DNA from: Spirochaetae bacterium HGW-Spirochaetae-1
GTDB lineage: Bacteria; Spirochaetota; UBA4802; UBA5550
Length of the DNA: 61,069 nucleotides
Reading direction: 5' to 3'
NCBI GenBank assembly: GCA_002839375.1
Contig: PGXY01000013.1
Location: forward strand, 1 to 61,069
Shown here: positions 45,431 through 53,937 of the stretch, piece by piece
Layout: the number at the start of each line of letters is the position of its first letter
Numbering within the stretch: position 1 is the stretch's first letter
Notes under the pieces: generated by a model
The model's database searches: none
What the model was told of the DNA's origin: nothing
Seen by the model: the letters and a program-made list of their open reading frames with translations, nothing else
Made by a program: the position numbers and the translations under genes

Positions 45431-46879
45431 ATGAATATTAAAATAGTCTTAAAAATGATTTCCCTGCTGCTTCTTATCATAGCCGGATTTATGATCGTCC
45501 CTGCCGGAATAGCAGCCTATTGCCAGGAAACAGCTTCTCTGTATAGCTTTCTTTACACCATTGCAGGCACACTGACAATTTCAGTATTCTTTCTTTTTCT
45601 TTTCAGGAAGGTAAAATCAAATAAACTCTCAACCCGCGACGGCTTCCTGTTTGTAACAGGAAGCTGGGTATTCGCTTCAGTTGCCGGCTCCCTCCCCTTT
45701 TATTTATCCGACTGTATACCGTCCTTTACCAACGCGTTTTTTGAAACTATTTCCGGTTTTTCCACAACCGGTGCTTCCATTCTCACAGTAACCGATGCTA
45801 TTCCCCGTTCCATGCTGTTCTGGAGGTCTCTAACGCACTGGCTCGGAGGGATGGGTATTGTAGTTCTTGCCGTGGCCATACTGCCACTCCTGGGCATTGG
45901 CGGCATGCAACTCATCAAGGCTGAAGCTCCAGGACCTACAATCGACAAGCTCACACCGAGAATTACCGAGACCGCCAAATTATTATGGTATATCTATACG
46001 GGGCTCACCGTAATCGAGACCCTGCTTCTCATGGGCGGTGGAATGGGGCTTTACGATGCACTGACTCATACTTTCGGGACATTGGCCACGGGAGGTTTTT
46101 CCACCAAAAATGCCAGTGTAGGTCATTTCAATTCAGCATATATAGACTATGTCATTACCTTCTTTATGGTAATTGCCGGGGTCAATTTTATACTTCACTT
46201 TAATCTGATTACAGGCAGATATAAAAGTCTCTTTAAAGATACCGAATTCAAGGCCTACCTGCTTATTTTTTTCTTTTCAACCATGCTGGTTACAATCAAT
46301 CTTAACGGACACGTGTATGATTCTTTTGAAAAAAGTTTCAGATATGCCAGCTTTCAATGCGCCACAATTTTAACAACAACGGGATTTGCCACAACCGATT
46401 ATGAAAAATGGCCTTACTTTAGTCAGATGATATTGTTTATCCTAATGTTTGTCGGAGGATGTTCCGGTTCCACGGGAGGCGGCATAAAGGTGATTCGCAT
46501 TGTGACATTGTTTAAACAGGCCCTGAACGAAATGAATCTTTTGCTCCATCCACGAGGCGTATTTACCTTACGAATAAGAAAGGCTGCAGTACGAAAGAAT
46601 ATTGTTTATGCAATTTCCGGTTTTTTCTTTCTGTATATTGTTCTTCTTCTGATTGTAACGAGTGTCGTAGCTTTTTCAGGGCATGATCTGTTAACGGCCT
46701 TTACTGCTTCCCTGGCAACGGTGGGAAACATCGGACCGGGCTTTGGCAGAGTTGGCCCCACGGAAAATTATGCCTTTTTCGAGGATTACGTGAAGTGGGT
46801 TTTATCCTTCGGGATGCTTACCGGCCGACTGGAACTCTATACTGTTTTAGTTTTATTTACTCCGCGTTTCTGGCGGTAG
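45431..46879 (+). CDS. trkH: Trk potassium transporter membrane subunit TrkH
   Basis: A 482-residue polytopic protein with four pore-type repeats. Selectivity-filter stretches are visible: ISGFSTTGASI, HTFGTLATGGFSTKN, TILTTTGFATTDY and SLATVGNIGPGFG. It conducts K+ and is gated by TrkA. It is the second gene of the trkA-trkH pair and ends 30 bp from the convergent ispF. Confidence 0.95.
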   Translation: MNIKIVLKMISLLLLIIAGFMIVPAGIAAYCQETASLYSFLYTIAGTLTISVFFLFLFRKVKSNKLSTRDGFLFVTGSWVFASVAGSLPFYLSDCIPSFTNAFFETISGFSTTGASILTVTDAIPRSMLFWRSLTHWLGGMGIVVLAVAILPLLGIGGMQLIKAEAPGPTIDKLTPRITETAKLLWYIYTGLTVIETLLLMGGGMGLYDALTHTFGTLATGGFSTKNASVGHFNSAYIDYVITFFMVIAGVNFILHFNLITGRYKSLFKDTEFKAYLLIFFFSTMLVTINLNGHVYDSFEKSFRYASFQCATILTTTGFATTDYEKWPYFSQMILFILMFVGGCSGSTGGGIKVIRIVTLFKQALNEMNLLLHPRGVFTLRIRKAAVRKNIVYAISGFFFLYIVLLLIVTSVVAFSGHDLLTAFTASLATVGNIGPGFGRVGPTENYAFFEDYVKWVLSFGMLTGRLELYTVLVLFTPRFWR

Positions 46880-46908
46880 TAAATCCAAATTGTTTAAGCA
46901 TGCAACCA

Positions 46909-47403
46909 TCATTCCGGCAGCATGATCAGTGCCGAAGCCATTGAGGCAATACCTTCGCTCCTGCCGGTAAATCCCAGTTTTTCCGTAGTAGTTCCCTTTA
47001 TACCGATCCGGCTGCTATCCATCCCGCCAAGACATTCCGCAATGGATTTTTTCATGGCCGGCACATACGGCAATATCCTTGGTTTTTCACAGATAATCGT
47101 ACAGTCGATATTGATGACGGTAATATTTTTTTCTTTAAAAATAGTTCCAACGGAGGAAAGAAGACTTGTACTTCTGATATTCTTGTATTGCATTTCACTA
47201 TCGGGAAATAGCTGGCCAATATCACCAATTCCTGCCGCTCCAAGCAGGGCATCAATGATTGCATGAATTAGAACATCGGCATCGGAATGGCCCTGGAGGC
47301 CTTGACGATGATCTATTTTGATTCCGCCAAGAAATAAATCCCTGCCTTCGGCAAAGGCGTGGACATCGAAACCATTTCCTATGCGAAGATTTTTATAATT
47401 CAC
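46909..47403 (-). CDS. ispF: 2-C-methyl-D-erythritol 2,4-cyclodiphosphate synthase
   Basis: A 164-residue enzyme of the MEP isoprenoid pathway. Motifs: GNGFDVHAF (the DxH metal site, about 9-17), LQGHSDADVLIHAIIDALLG and the C-terminal KGTTTEKLGFTGRSEGI. It acts as a trimer. It stands alone between trkH and a STAS gene; other MEP genes are not in the window. Confidence 0.95.
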   Translation of the reverse strand: MNYKNLRIGNGFDVHAFAEGRDLFLGGIKIDHRQGLQGHSDADVLIHAIIDALLGAAGIGDIGQLFPDSEMQYKNIRSTSLLSSVGTIFKEKNITVINIDCTIICEKPRILPYVPAMKKSIAECLGGMDSSRIGIKGTTTEKLGFTGRSEGIASMASALIMLPE

Positions 47404-47432
47404 GAGGGGTAACTCATTAATACAGATATGAG

Positions 47433-47732
47433 TCAGATATTGAATACATCGGAGAGGGAACTTAACTTCAAAACATTGAGAACCTTCGAGCTTACCTTGT
47501 TAATTTTCAGTGTCTTTCCTTTTTTCTTCTGCAATTTTAGAAGACTAATGAGAACACCTACTCCCGATGAATCTATATAGTCCACGCTGGATAAGTCAAT
47601 TTCTATATCCTTATCCACATTTTGTCCAATTTCAAAGAGTTTCTGTTTGAAGGTTTTAATAGTCATCATCTCGATATCGCCGTTAACGATTATGTTGACC
47701 AACTCATCATTCTCTTTTATTTCTATATCCAT
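47433..47732 (-). CDS. STAS-domain protein (anti-sigma factor antagonist type) 2
   Basis: A 99-residue STAS domain with the loop VDYIDSSGVGVLISLLK (about 50-66) carrying the serine phosphorylated in SpoIIAA/RsbV-type switches. It resembles the gene at 19011-19319 in size and motif, but the rest differs. No kinase partner is near. The 290-bp gap upstream to the divergent 48023 gene holds a pair of direct repeats (47848-47858 and 47880-47890). Confidence 0.87.
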   Translation of the reverse strand: MDIEIKENDELVNIIVNGDIEMMTIKTFKQKLFEIGQNVDKDIEIDLSSVDYIDSSGVGVLISLLKLQKKKGKTLKINKVSSKVLNVLKLSSLSDVFNI

Positions 47733-47847
47733 AGTTTAATCCCATCGCAGAGTTGTTATATATTACAATTATCATAACGCCATATTCTTTTAAGTCAAAC
47801 ATAAATTTTGTTAAATATTAAATTATTTATGTATACCCCCCATGGAA

Positions 47848-47890
47848 CGTTAATATATTTTTAAAAACCACCCCTCAGTCGTTAATATAT
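47848..47890. repeat. Direct repeat pair CGTTAATATAT
   Basis: CGTTAATATAT occurs at 47848-47858 and 47880-47890, 32 bp apart, each preceded by a C-rich run (CCCCCATGG and CCCCTCAGT). It lies between the divergent STAS gene and the 48023 gene pair and could bind a regulator on one face of the helix. Confidence 0.35.
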
Positions 47891-48022
47891 GTACCTCGGG
47901 AGATCAATCCAATGGCAGTTGAAGACACTTTATATTTTTTGATAATATCTGAATTTGTATTGACGATTATAATATAAATGCTATATAAATTGAAATATAT
48001 TCGTTTTTCAGGTTAAAATAAA

Positions 48023-48382
48023 ATGAAATCAAAAATCCGAATGAAAAGAAAATATTTCGTAATTCTGACCACATTTTTTGTGGTATGCTCCATGCAAGTC
48101 CAGGCAGCTGAGAAAGAGGAAGTCCAAAGCCTCATCTCTATTGCAGAAAAACGACTGGAAGCCATAAAACAGAAAGGCGACATGGGTCATGCTAAGAGTG
48201 AAGTAGATAAAATCAGCATCTATATAAATGAGGCAAAAAGCGACCTTAAAAGTGGAGATGAAGAGATGGCTTATTATAAAATAAGCATCGGTATGGCATA
48301 CTTCAGAAAGATAGAGGCCTCACAGGAACTTATTGATGCAGAGACGGAATTAAATCAAATAAAAGACAAACTGGGTAAATGA
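48023..48382 (+). CDS. Exported small helical protein, 119 residues
   Basis: A signal peptide (about residues 1-28, ending VQAAEK) is followed by about 90 residues rich in helix-forming charged residues, with an AKSEVDKI... DEEMAYYKISIGMAYF stretch. A similar EYSEAVISIRSARIQF pattern occurs in the next gene, so both may carry the same DUF4398-like helical domain. The start could also be at the methionine at residue 7. The next gene starts 7 bp after its stop. Its function is unknown; it is probably a periplasmic partner of the OmpA-like protein. Confidence 0.65.
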   Translation: MKSKIRMKRKYFVILTTFFVVCSMQVQAAEKEEVQSLISIAEKRLEAIKQKGDMGHAKSEVDKISIYINEAKSDLKSGDEEMAYYKISIGMAYFRKIEASQELIDAETELNQIKDKLGK

Positions 48383-48389
48383 GGAGACA

Positions 48390-49139
48390 ATGAAGCAGCG
48401 CATAATACTGTCATTTTGCCTGATTATGATATTCTCCACCAATTTGATGGCGTGGAATAAAAATAAATCAATATTGATGATTCAGGAAGCTGAATCAATG
48501 GTAAATGATCTGGATTATAATTATGAACTGAAAGAATTCATTCCACACGACGAATACAGTGAAGCGGTGATCAGTATTCGCAGTGCCAGGATACAGTTTG
48601 ACAAAGATAATTTTAAAATGGCATATTTTTATGCCGCCATATCGATTGTAAAAATAGAAACGACCTCGCTCACAGCGCAGGCAAGAAAAGCGAGATATGA
48701 GAAGTTAGCGCTTGAAAGGGATTATTATCGCGACCATCAGGCAATTGCGGAGCAAACAACTGCTCCAGGCAATGAAATCGTCGATGCCGGTCTTTTAAGG
48801 AAAGATAATGTATACCGTACAATCATGCTGGACAAGCGAATTTTTACACAAAAAGGATACCGGCTTACAAAAAGCGCCAGGAATCAGCTGGACCGTATCG
48901 CTGCTGTTTTGAACAAGCATCCTCAGGCCGGGATAAAAATTGTCGGACATTCCAGTTACAGGGATCTCAAGGATTATACAAAAAGGAAAGCCGAGAATAT
49001 TAAAAACTATTTAATAAGCAAGGGAACGGCTGCCGGCAGAATTTCCGTAATAGGTCTTGGCAACACCGAGGTGATGGATACAGCTGTAGGATACAGAAGA
49101 ATTGACAGGATAGAAATAATAATTACAGGAATAGAATGA
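48390..49139 (+). CDS. Exported protein with helical repeat and OmpA-like C-terminus
   Basis: A 249-residue exported protein. Signal peptide about 1-21. The helical segment (about 28-105) resembles the whole of the preceding small protein. The C-terminal part (about 145-249) has an OmpA-like pattern (YRLTKSARNQLDRIAAVLNKHPQAG, KIVGHSSYRDLKDY, KAENIKNYLISKG), though the key GHTD has become GHSS, so peptidoglycan binding is uncertain. GAGGAGA precedes the ATG. It ends 5 bp from the convergent recJ. Confidence 0.78.
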   Translation: MKQRIILSFCLIMIFSTNLMAWNKNKSILMIQEAESMVNDLDYNYELKEFIPHDEYSEAVISIRSARIQFDKDNFKMAYFYAAISIVKIETTSLTAQARKARYEKLALERDYYRDHQAIAEQTTAPGNEIVDAGLLRKDNVYRTIMLDKRIFTQKGYRLTKSARNQLDRIAAVLNKHPQAGIKIVGHSSYRDLKDYTKRKAENIKNYLISKGTAAGRISVIGLGNTEVMDTAVGYRRIDRIEIIITGIE

Positions 49140-49144
49140 AATAA

Positions 49145-51211
49145 TCAGGCAGAAACATCCATATCGACGATAACCATTCGTGGATAAAGATTCCCTCTGA
49201 ATTTATTAACTTCCAGTGTATAAACCAAATCTACTCCGCCGGTCTTATTGAAATAGTCCACCATTTTATCCGCCTGGCCCCACCCGATTGCTGTTAAGCC
49301 TCCATTACCTTCAATGCCGTATTTGCCATGGTTTCCGCTCTGACCAAAACGGCTGAAGCTGTTTATCCGAACATTCCTGGTAATAAAAACAGGATCCTCA
49401 TTTCCTTTTCCATATGGCTCTAAAACGGAAAGCGATTTAATGAAATAACTGCTGACGTCTTTGATAGACAGCTCTGCATCGATAGCAATATTTGATTCTA
49501 TAACCGGAGTCGTTTTAATCGATTCCATGATATTATCGATTGCCTTTCCCAGATTTTCTTCTTTAATTGTAAAACCGAAAGCCTGACTGTGCCCTCCTAA
49601 GCGGTCAAACAGTTCTGCATGTTTTTCAACTATTTCGAGCATATTGAAATTATTGATGCTTCTTCCCGACCCTTTAACCATACCATCTTTTGCAGGAAAT
49701 ACCGTAACTATCACAGGCTTTTTCAATAAATCAGATATCCTGTTGGCAATAAGTCCGGCAAGGCCATCGGGTATTTCAGAATATTCAATATGGACCATGT
49801 TATGGGAAACATGGATTTTGCCTTCACTAATATCCCGCTCAATATTGCTCTGTATATTTGAAACAAGATTTTTACGGTCCTCATTCAGTTTTTTTATGGA
49901 TTTAATGATTTCAAGGACAATGGAGGTGTCATCTTCCAAAAAAAAATCGGCAGTGAGTTGCGCTTTTCCGAAACGCCCGGGAGTGTTGAGCAAAGGCGCT
50001 ATATCCCAACCGATGGTTTTGGATGTTACAGCATCATCGGTGACAAGGCAGGCAAGTCCTGTATGTTCAGTTTTACCAAGGAACTTCAGACCATAATGGG
50101 ACAACACCCTGTTCTCTCCCGTCAACGGCATTACATCGGCTATACTGCCGATTGAAACAAGGGCCAGGGAAAACTGAATAAATTCAAGAACCCGGGGAGA
50201 GTTGAGAACCTGCGCTTCCTGAAAGAGTATTTTTAATCTGTCTATTTTTCTGTGATAGATCGTATCTTTAATTGCCGAACGGGAAAATAATTTTTCAAGC
50301 CTGTCCGGTGTATTCTGTGCCCCATCCTGCATTGCCACGGGAAACAGGTCCCATAAAGACAGGTAATTTATGCTGCTCCTGGTTTGCTGCATCATCTTCT
50401 TATAGAGCGATTCTTCGTGATACAAAACGTAATCGCCATCGTTCAAACCTTCGGCTATCTTAACTACGTCTTCAAATACACTCGTTTCCTCTACAGGACC
50501 CGGAGTATAATTAAGTATCTTTGATGTATAATATTTTTCGTTTTCGGTTGTGACAAGAAGAAATGATTTATTGAATGAGGGCAGATAACTCAATAATACT
50601 GCATATCCCACTTTAAAAGCGACACCAACGCCGGCTAGGTGTTTGAAAGGATACTGGCATGTATGCTTCTTGGGATTGACTATTACAGCATCGGGTAGTA
50701 GTTCATCGGGTTCATGATGATCGGTAATTATGACATCAATATTTTTTTCACGTATACAGGCTATTTCATCAATATCCCGGATACCGGAATCAACGGTTAT
50801 AAGAAGCGTGATATCGGCATTTATGAACTCCTGTATTATATTCCTGCTCAGCCCATATGCTTCATCATTCAGAGGAAACCTGTAAAATATTTCGATAGAA
50901 AACTTCTTGAACAGGTTGTAAAGAATTGTCAGAGAAGTTAAGCCATCCAGATCGGAATCAGCAAAAATACCTATCTTTTCCTTCCCGGAAATCGCCTTTC
51001 TTATTCTGTCCACTGCGGGGAATATACCTTCCAGTAAAAAAGGGCTATGCATGGAGGAAAGCCGTGGGAATAAATAGCTATCAATATCCTCAAAGGTTGA
51101 TACACCCCGATTATGCATTATTTCAATAATTTTTTTACTTACATTAAATATGCCGGAGAGCTTCTCCGCATCGGGACTGGAGTGTTTAGGTAGATGCCAG
51201 TTCTGTTTCAT
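49145..51211 (-). CDS. recJ: Single-stranded-DNA-specific exonuclease RecJ
   Basis: A 688-residue DHH exonuclease, longer than the about 575 residues of E. coli RecJ. Motifs: FADSDLDGLTSLTIL (motif I), VDSGI, ITDHHEPDE (DHH), LVSIGSIADVMPL and the DHHA1 RLGGHSQAFGF stretch. The extra length lies mainly between about residues 210 and 345, ahead of the SIADVMPL motif. It degrades single-stranded DNA 5'-3' in recombination and mismatch repair. Its ATG follows the stop of the RNase H-like gene without a gap (TAAATG), so the two are translationally coupled. Confidence 0.93.
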   Translation of the reverse strand: MKQNWHLPKHSSPDAEKLSGIFNVSKKIIEIMHNRGVSTFEDIDSYLFPRLSSMHSPFLLEGIFPAVDRIRKAISGKEKIGIFADSDLDGLTSLTILYNLFKKFSIEIFYRFPLNDEAYGLSRNIIQEFINADITLLITVDSGIRDIDEIACIREKNIDVIITDHHEPDELLPDAVIVNPKKHTCQYPFKHLAGVGVAFKVGYAVLLSYLPSFNKSFLLVTTENEKYYTSKILNYTPGPVEETSVFEDVVKIAEGLNDGDYVLYHEESLYKKMMQQTRSSINYLSLWDLFPVAMQDGAQNTPDRLEKLFSRSAIKDTIYHRKIDRLKILFQEAQVLNSPRVLEFIQFSLALVSIGSIADVMPLTGENRVLSHYGLKFLGKTEHTGLACLVTDDAVTSKTIGWDIAPLLNTPGRFGKAQLTADFFLEDDTSIVLEIIKSIKKLNEDRKNLVSNIQSNIERDISEGKIHVSHNMVHIEYSEIPDGLAGLIANRISDLLKKPVIVTVFPAKDGMVKGSGRSINNFNMLEIVEKHAELFDRLGGHSQAFGFTIKEENLGKAIDNIMESIKTTPVIESNIAIDAELSIKDVSSYFIKSLSVLEPYGKGNEDPVFITRNVRINSFSRFGQSGNHGKYGIEGNGGLTAIGWGQADKMVDYFNKTGGVDLVYTLEVNKFRGNLYPRMVIVDMDVSA

Positions 51212-51883
51212 TTACTTATTATATAATTGCTCAAGGCTCTTCTGTGCAAGACACACTGCTTTATCATTCATGGCCTTAGAAATAGAATCTACTTTAAAAC
51301 TTTCGAAAGCCGTCGATAAGGCAAAAATCGCATCTCTGAATTTTTTTATTTTCAGGTCATCGATGGTTATTTCTCCGTGTATCTGTTTTGCAGCAGTTTC
51401 AGAATCTATTCTGATTTTAAGTGAATCTGTGTTAAAATACCTGGCGATCTTCATGGCACGGATTATTGCGACAAAGGGTACGTATTTATTTTCCTGTTTG
51501 CCAAGGTATGTTGAAATTTTGCCCACCTGACGATTTTCTTTGTCATAAATGATTATGCCAATACCGGACTCAAGAGTTTCGTGATTAGTGTAACCGGCAA
51601 TGTATATCGACAATTGAGAGGAAACAGGAACAGCGGAAAGTTCTGCTCCAGCCAGAATCAGTTTAATCTCGGAATCATCGTGATCTTCGGTTTCCGGCGT
51701 ATTCTTTTTCTTAAGAATTATTTTTTTCCGGGAAAGCTGCTTTTCATATTTGCCCAGAATAAGCCTGGCCTCCTCTATAACACCGACGACATCATTTATT
51801 TCACAGGAAGCGAGTTCGGAAATTTTATCGATGGTTTTTCCTTCGGCAAGTAATTGCAATACCCTGTCAATACTTAGCAGCAT
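51212..51883 (-). CDS. RNase H-fold protein with degenerate active site
   Basis: A 223-residue protein. The N-terminal helical part (about 1-60) looks like an HTH-type module. The C-terminal part (about 90-222) has the RNase HI layout, but catalytic positions differ: the first Asp of the YTDG-type strand is replaced in YIAGYTNH, the AExxAL glutamate position reads AIIRAM, while the Asp of RIDSETA is kept. Activity is therefore doubtful; a structural or nucleic-acid-binding role is more likely. It is translationally coupled to recJ. This combination suggests a DNA-repair or nucleic-acid role. Confidence 0.72.
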   Translation of the reverse strand: MLLSIDRVLQLLAEGKTIDKISELASCEINDVVGVIEEARLILGKYEKQLSRKKIILKKKNTPETEDHDDSEIKLILAGAELSAVPVSSQLSIYIAGYTNHETLESGIGIIIYDKENRQVGKISTYLGKQENKYVPFVAIIRAMKIARYFNTDSLKIRIDSETAAKQIHGEITIDDLKIKKFRDAIFALSTAFESFKVDSISKAMNDKAVCLAQKSLEQLYNK

Positions 51884-51963
51884 AATATACCTTTCACATT
51901 GATGATTTTATCAGTGTCACTGACAATAAATAATACGATTTCAAAGAAAAAAAACACAACAAA

Positions 51964-52665
51964 TTATTGCTTATAAATATATCTTCCACAATTTGTGCAG
52001 CTGACGGTTTTTACGGAACTAGATGCATCCTGGGCAAGCTGCGATGGTATCTGGAAATTACAGGTTCCGCAAATCTCGCCATGCACTTCGCCTATTGCCT
52101 TGCCATCTTTTGACTGGAGCAGTTTTGTGAACCTCGATTGATGGGAAGCATGGAGGTTCGGTAATAATGAATCAAAAGAATTCTTGTTTGAAGAAACAAT
52201 TGAATTATAATTTTGTATATCATTGTTTAATTTTTCAACACTTTTTGCTGTTTCCGCTTTTTGTTCCTGCAACAAGGTCTGTTCGGCCAATATTTCATTT
52301 TCCATGATCTCCAGGCTCTCCATCAATTCCAGGAGATGTCCTTCGAGTTCTTCATCATCAGATTTTACTTTTTTCATTTCATTGTCAAGAGCTTCCATCT
52401 CTCTTTCCGTTTTTAGCTGTATCCTTCTGCTTTCAAGTTTTTTTATGCGATCATCGAGTTCATTCAGATGGAGTTCTTTCTCCCTGAGATCGGCCTTCCC
52501 TGTCTTTAAATCCTGGCTCATCTTCAAAAGCATTTTTTCTTTTTGTGCGAGTTCATTTTCCCAGTATGTGATATTTTTACTGCAACGCTCTATTTCTTTT
52601 TTAGCCAGTGAAATATTGTCCCAATAACGCTGCAGCTCGATCATGATTTTGATATCTTTATTCAT
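51964..52665 (-). CDS. Zinc ribbon coiled-coil protein (CT398-like)
   Basis: A 233-residue protein: a long coiled coil (about 1-180, very rich in Glu/Lys/Leu) and a C-terminal zinc ribbon with CGTC and CTNC pairs (about 200-228). It belongs to the broadly conserved C4-type zinc ribbon family (CT398-like), whose role is uncertain although a link to RNA polymerase or secretion has been suggested. Its start overlaps the end of the Nif3-like gene by 4 bp, a gene pair found in many bacteria. Confidence 0.87.
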   Translation of the reverse strand: MNKDIKIMIELQRYWDNISLAKKEIERCSKNITYWENELAQKEKMLLKMSQDLKTGKADLREKELHLNELDDRIKKLESRRIQLKTEREMEALDNEMKKVKSDDEELEGHLLELMESLEIMENEILAEQTLLQEQKAETAKSVEKLNNDIQNYNSIVSSNKNSFDSLLPNLHASHQSRFTKLLQSKDGKAIGEVHGEICGTCNFQIPSQLAQDASSSVKTVSCTNCGRYIYKQ

Positions 52666-53480
52666 ATAATATCCGGATAAACTTTGAAGGGATTTCTTTC
52701 ATTTACTGATTTAATTAATCTGAACTCTTTTCCCTGTGGAATATTTGTCAAGCATTCATCAATGGTTCGCATTAAAAATTCCAGAAGTATTTTTTCCGTA
52801 CCGAAGTGTCCTGCATCCACTATGGATATTCCATGATCCTGGCCATACTTTGCGTTATGATAATTAACGTCGCCGGTAATGATGCAATCTATATCATGGG
52901 ATTCCAGTATCTTTTCGATACTCCCGCCTCCAGCTCCGTTTAAAATGGCTATTCTGGATATACTGCAAGTAATATCCCCGGTGTAAATCAGATATTCCAG
53001 GTTTAGTGTTGCTTTTATGTGTCTCAGCAGATCCTGGAGAGACACATTATTTTCCAATTCTACAACTGATCCGAATCCAACATCATTCCCCTCATCGAGC
53101 TTCCTTTCCGGGAAAAGGATCTGTCTGCTCACGAATCCCAGTTTTTCTGCGAGCTTGTTATGGAATATTTTATCAAGGTTTGTGTGAATTGCGAAAAGAC
53201 TAATACGATTACTGATACATTGAATGATAATTGACGACCTTGGTTCTTCTGAATGTATCCTCGAAAGAGGCTTAAAAAACAAAGGGTGATGGGATATTAT
53301 CAAATTACAGTTTTTCTCCAGGGCTTCTTTGATCGTAATCTCATCAACGTCAAGTGAGAAAAATACACCGGTGATGTCTTCTTGAGGGAATAGTATTTGT
53401 TCACCGGTATTATCATACTTCTCCTGGAGAGCCGTGGGAAATATATCATTTATTATATTTATGAATTCCAGTATTTTCAT
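52662..53480 (-). CDS. Nif3-like dinuclear metal-centre protein
   Basis: A 272-residue member of the Nif3/YbgI family (GTP cyclohydrolase I type 2-like), with ISHHPLFFKPL (metal-binding His pair, about 65-75), AIHTNLDK (about 100) and the late motif DAGHFGTEKILLEFL. The start is taken at the ATG at 53480 where homology begins (MKILEFINIINDIFP); earlier in-frame ATGs lack support. The biochemical role of the family is not settled. It is coupled to the zinc-ribbon gene. Confidence 0.9.
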   Translation of the reverse strand: MKILEFINIINDIFPTALQEKYDNTGEQILFPQEDITGVFFSLDVDEITIKEALEKNCNLIISHHPLFFKPLSRIHSEEPRSSIIIQCISNRISLFAIHTNLDKIFHNKLAEKLGFVSRQILFPERKLDEGNDVGFGSVVELENNVSLQDLLRHIKATLNLEYLIYTGDITCSISRIAILNGAGGGSIEKILESHDIDCIITGDVNYHNAKYGQDHGISIVDAGHFGTEKILLEFLMRTIDECLTNIPQGKEFRLIKSVNERNPFKVYPDII

Positions 53481-53565
53481 CGGCAGCATGGAAAAAAAGC
53501 AATAGTAAGTCAAGCGATTGGGATTATTATAGAAAAAGACTGTTCAATGTAAAGATATTATTTTT

Positions 53566-53922
53566 TTATTCACTGGATCTATTCATAAAAGACGATTTAT
53601 AGAATACTTTCTTACCAAGTAAAAACAGGATTATTCCGATGATATCGGCCAGCAAATCTGACAATGCAAAAGTCCTGTAAGGAAGGAAGTACTGTATCAA
53701 TTCTATCAGAAATCCATATACCGCGAGGTACAGGACCAGGGAGACGGGAGAATTTTTATAGGCTATGCTGCCCAAAAGGGATAAAACAAAAAATGCGACG
53801 CCATGGAGTATCTTGTCGTTTATCGATTCTGTTCCGGGAACCGGGCTGGGAATAAGTGCGGCCACCAGTATACCCGTGTTGGCAAGCCAGAAAATTATTC
53901 TGAAAAATTTACCACTATGCAT
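53566..53922 (-). CDS. VanZ-like membrane protein
   Basis: A 118-residue protein with four hydrophobic helices and the VanZ pattern: SINDKILHGVAFFVLSLLG (DK...H), then FLIELIQYFLPYRTFALSDLLADIIGI. The family role is unclear; some members affect teicoplanin or antibiotic tolerance. It follows queA by 15 bp on the same strand. Confidence 0.85.
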   Translation of the reverse strand: MHSGKFFRIIFWLANTGILVAALIPSPVPGTESINDKILHGVAFFVLSLLGSIAYKNSPVSLVLYLAVYGFLIELIQYFLPYRTFALSDLLADIIGIILFLLGKKVFYKSSFMNRSSE

Positions 53923-53937
53923 CTCGGATATACACCT

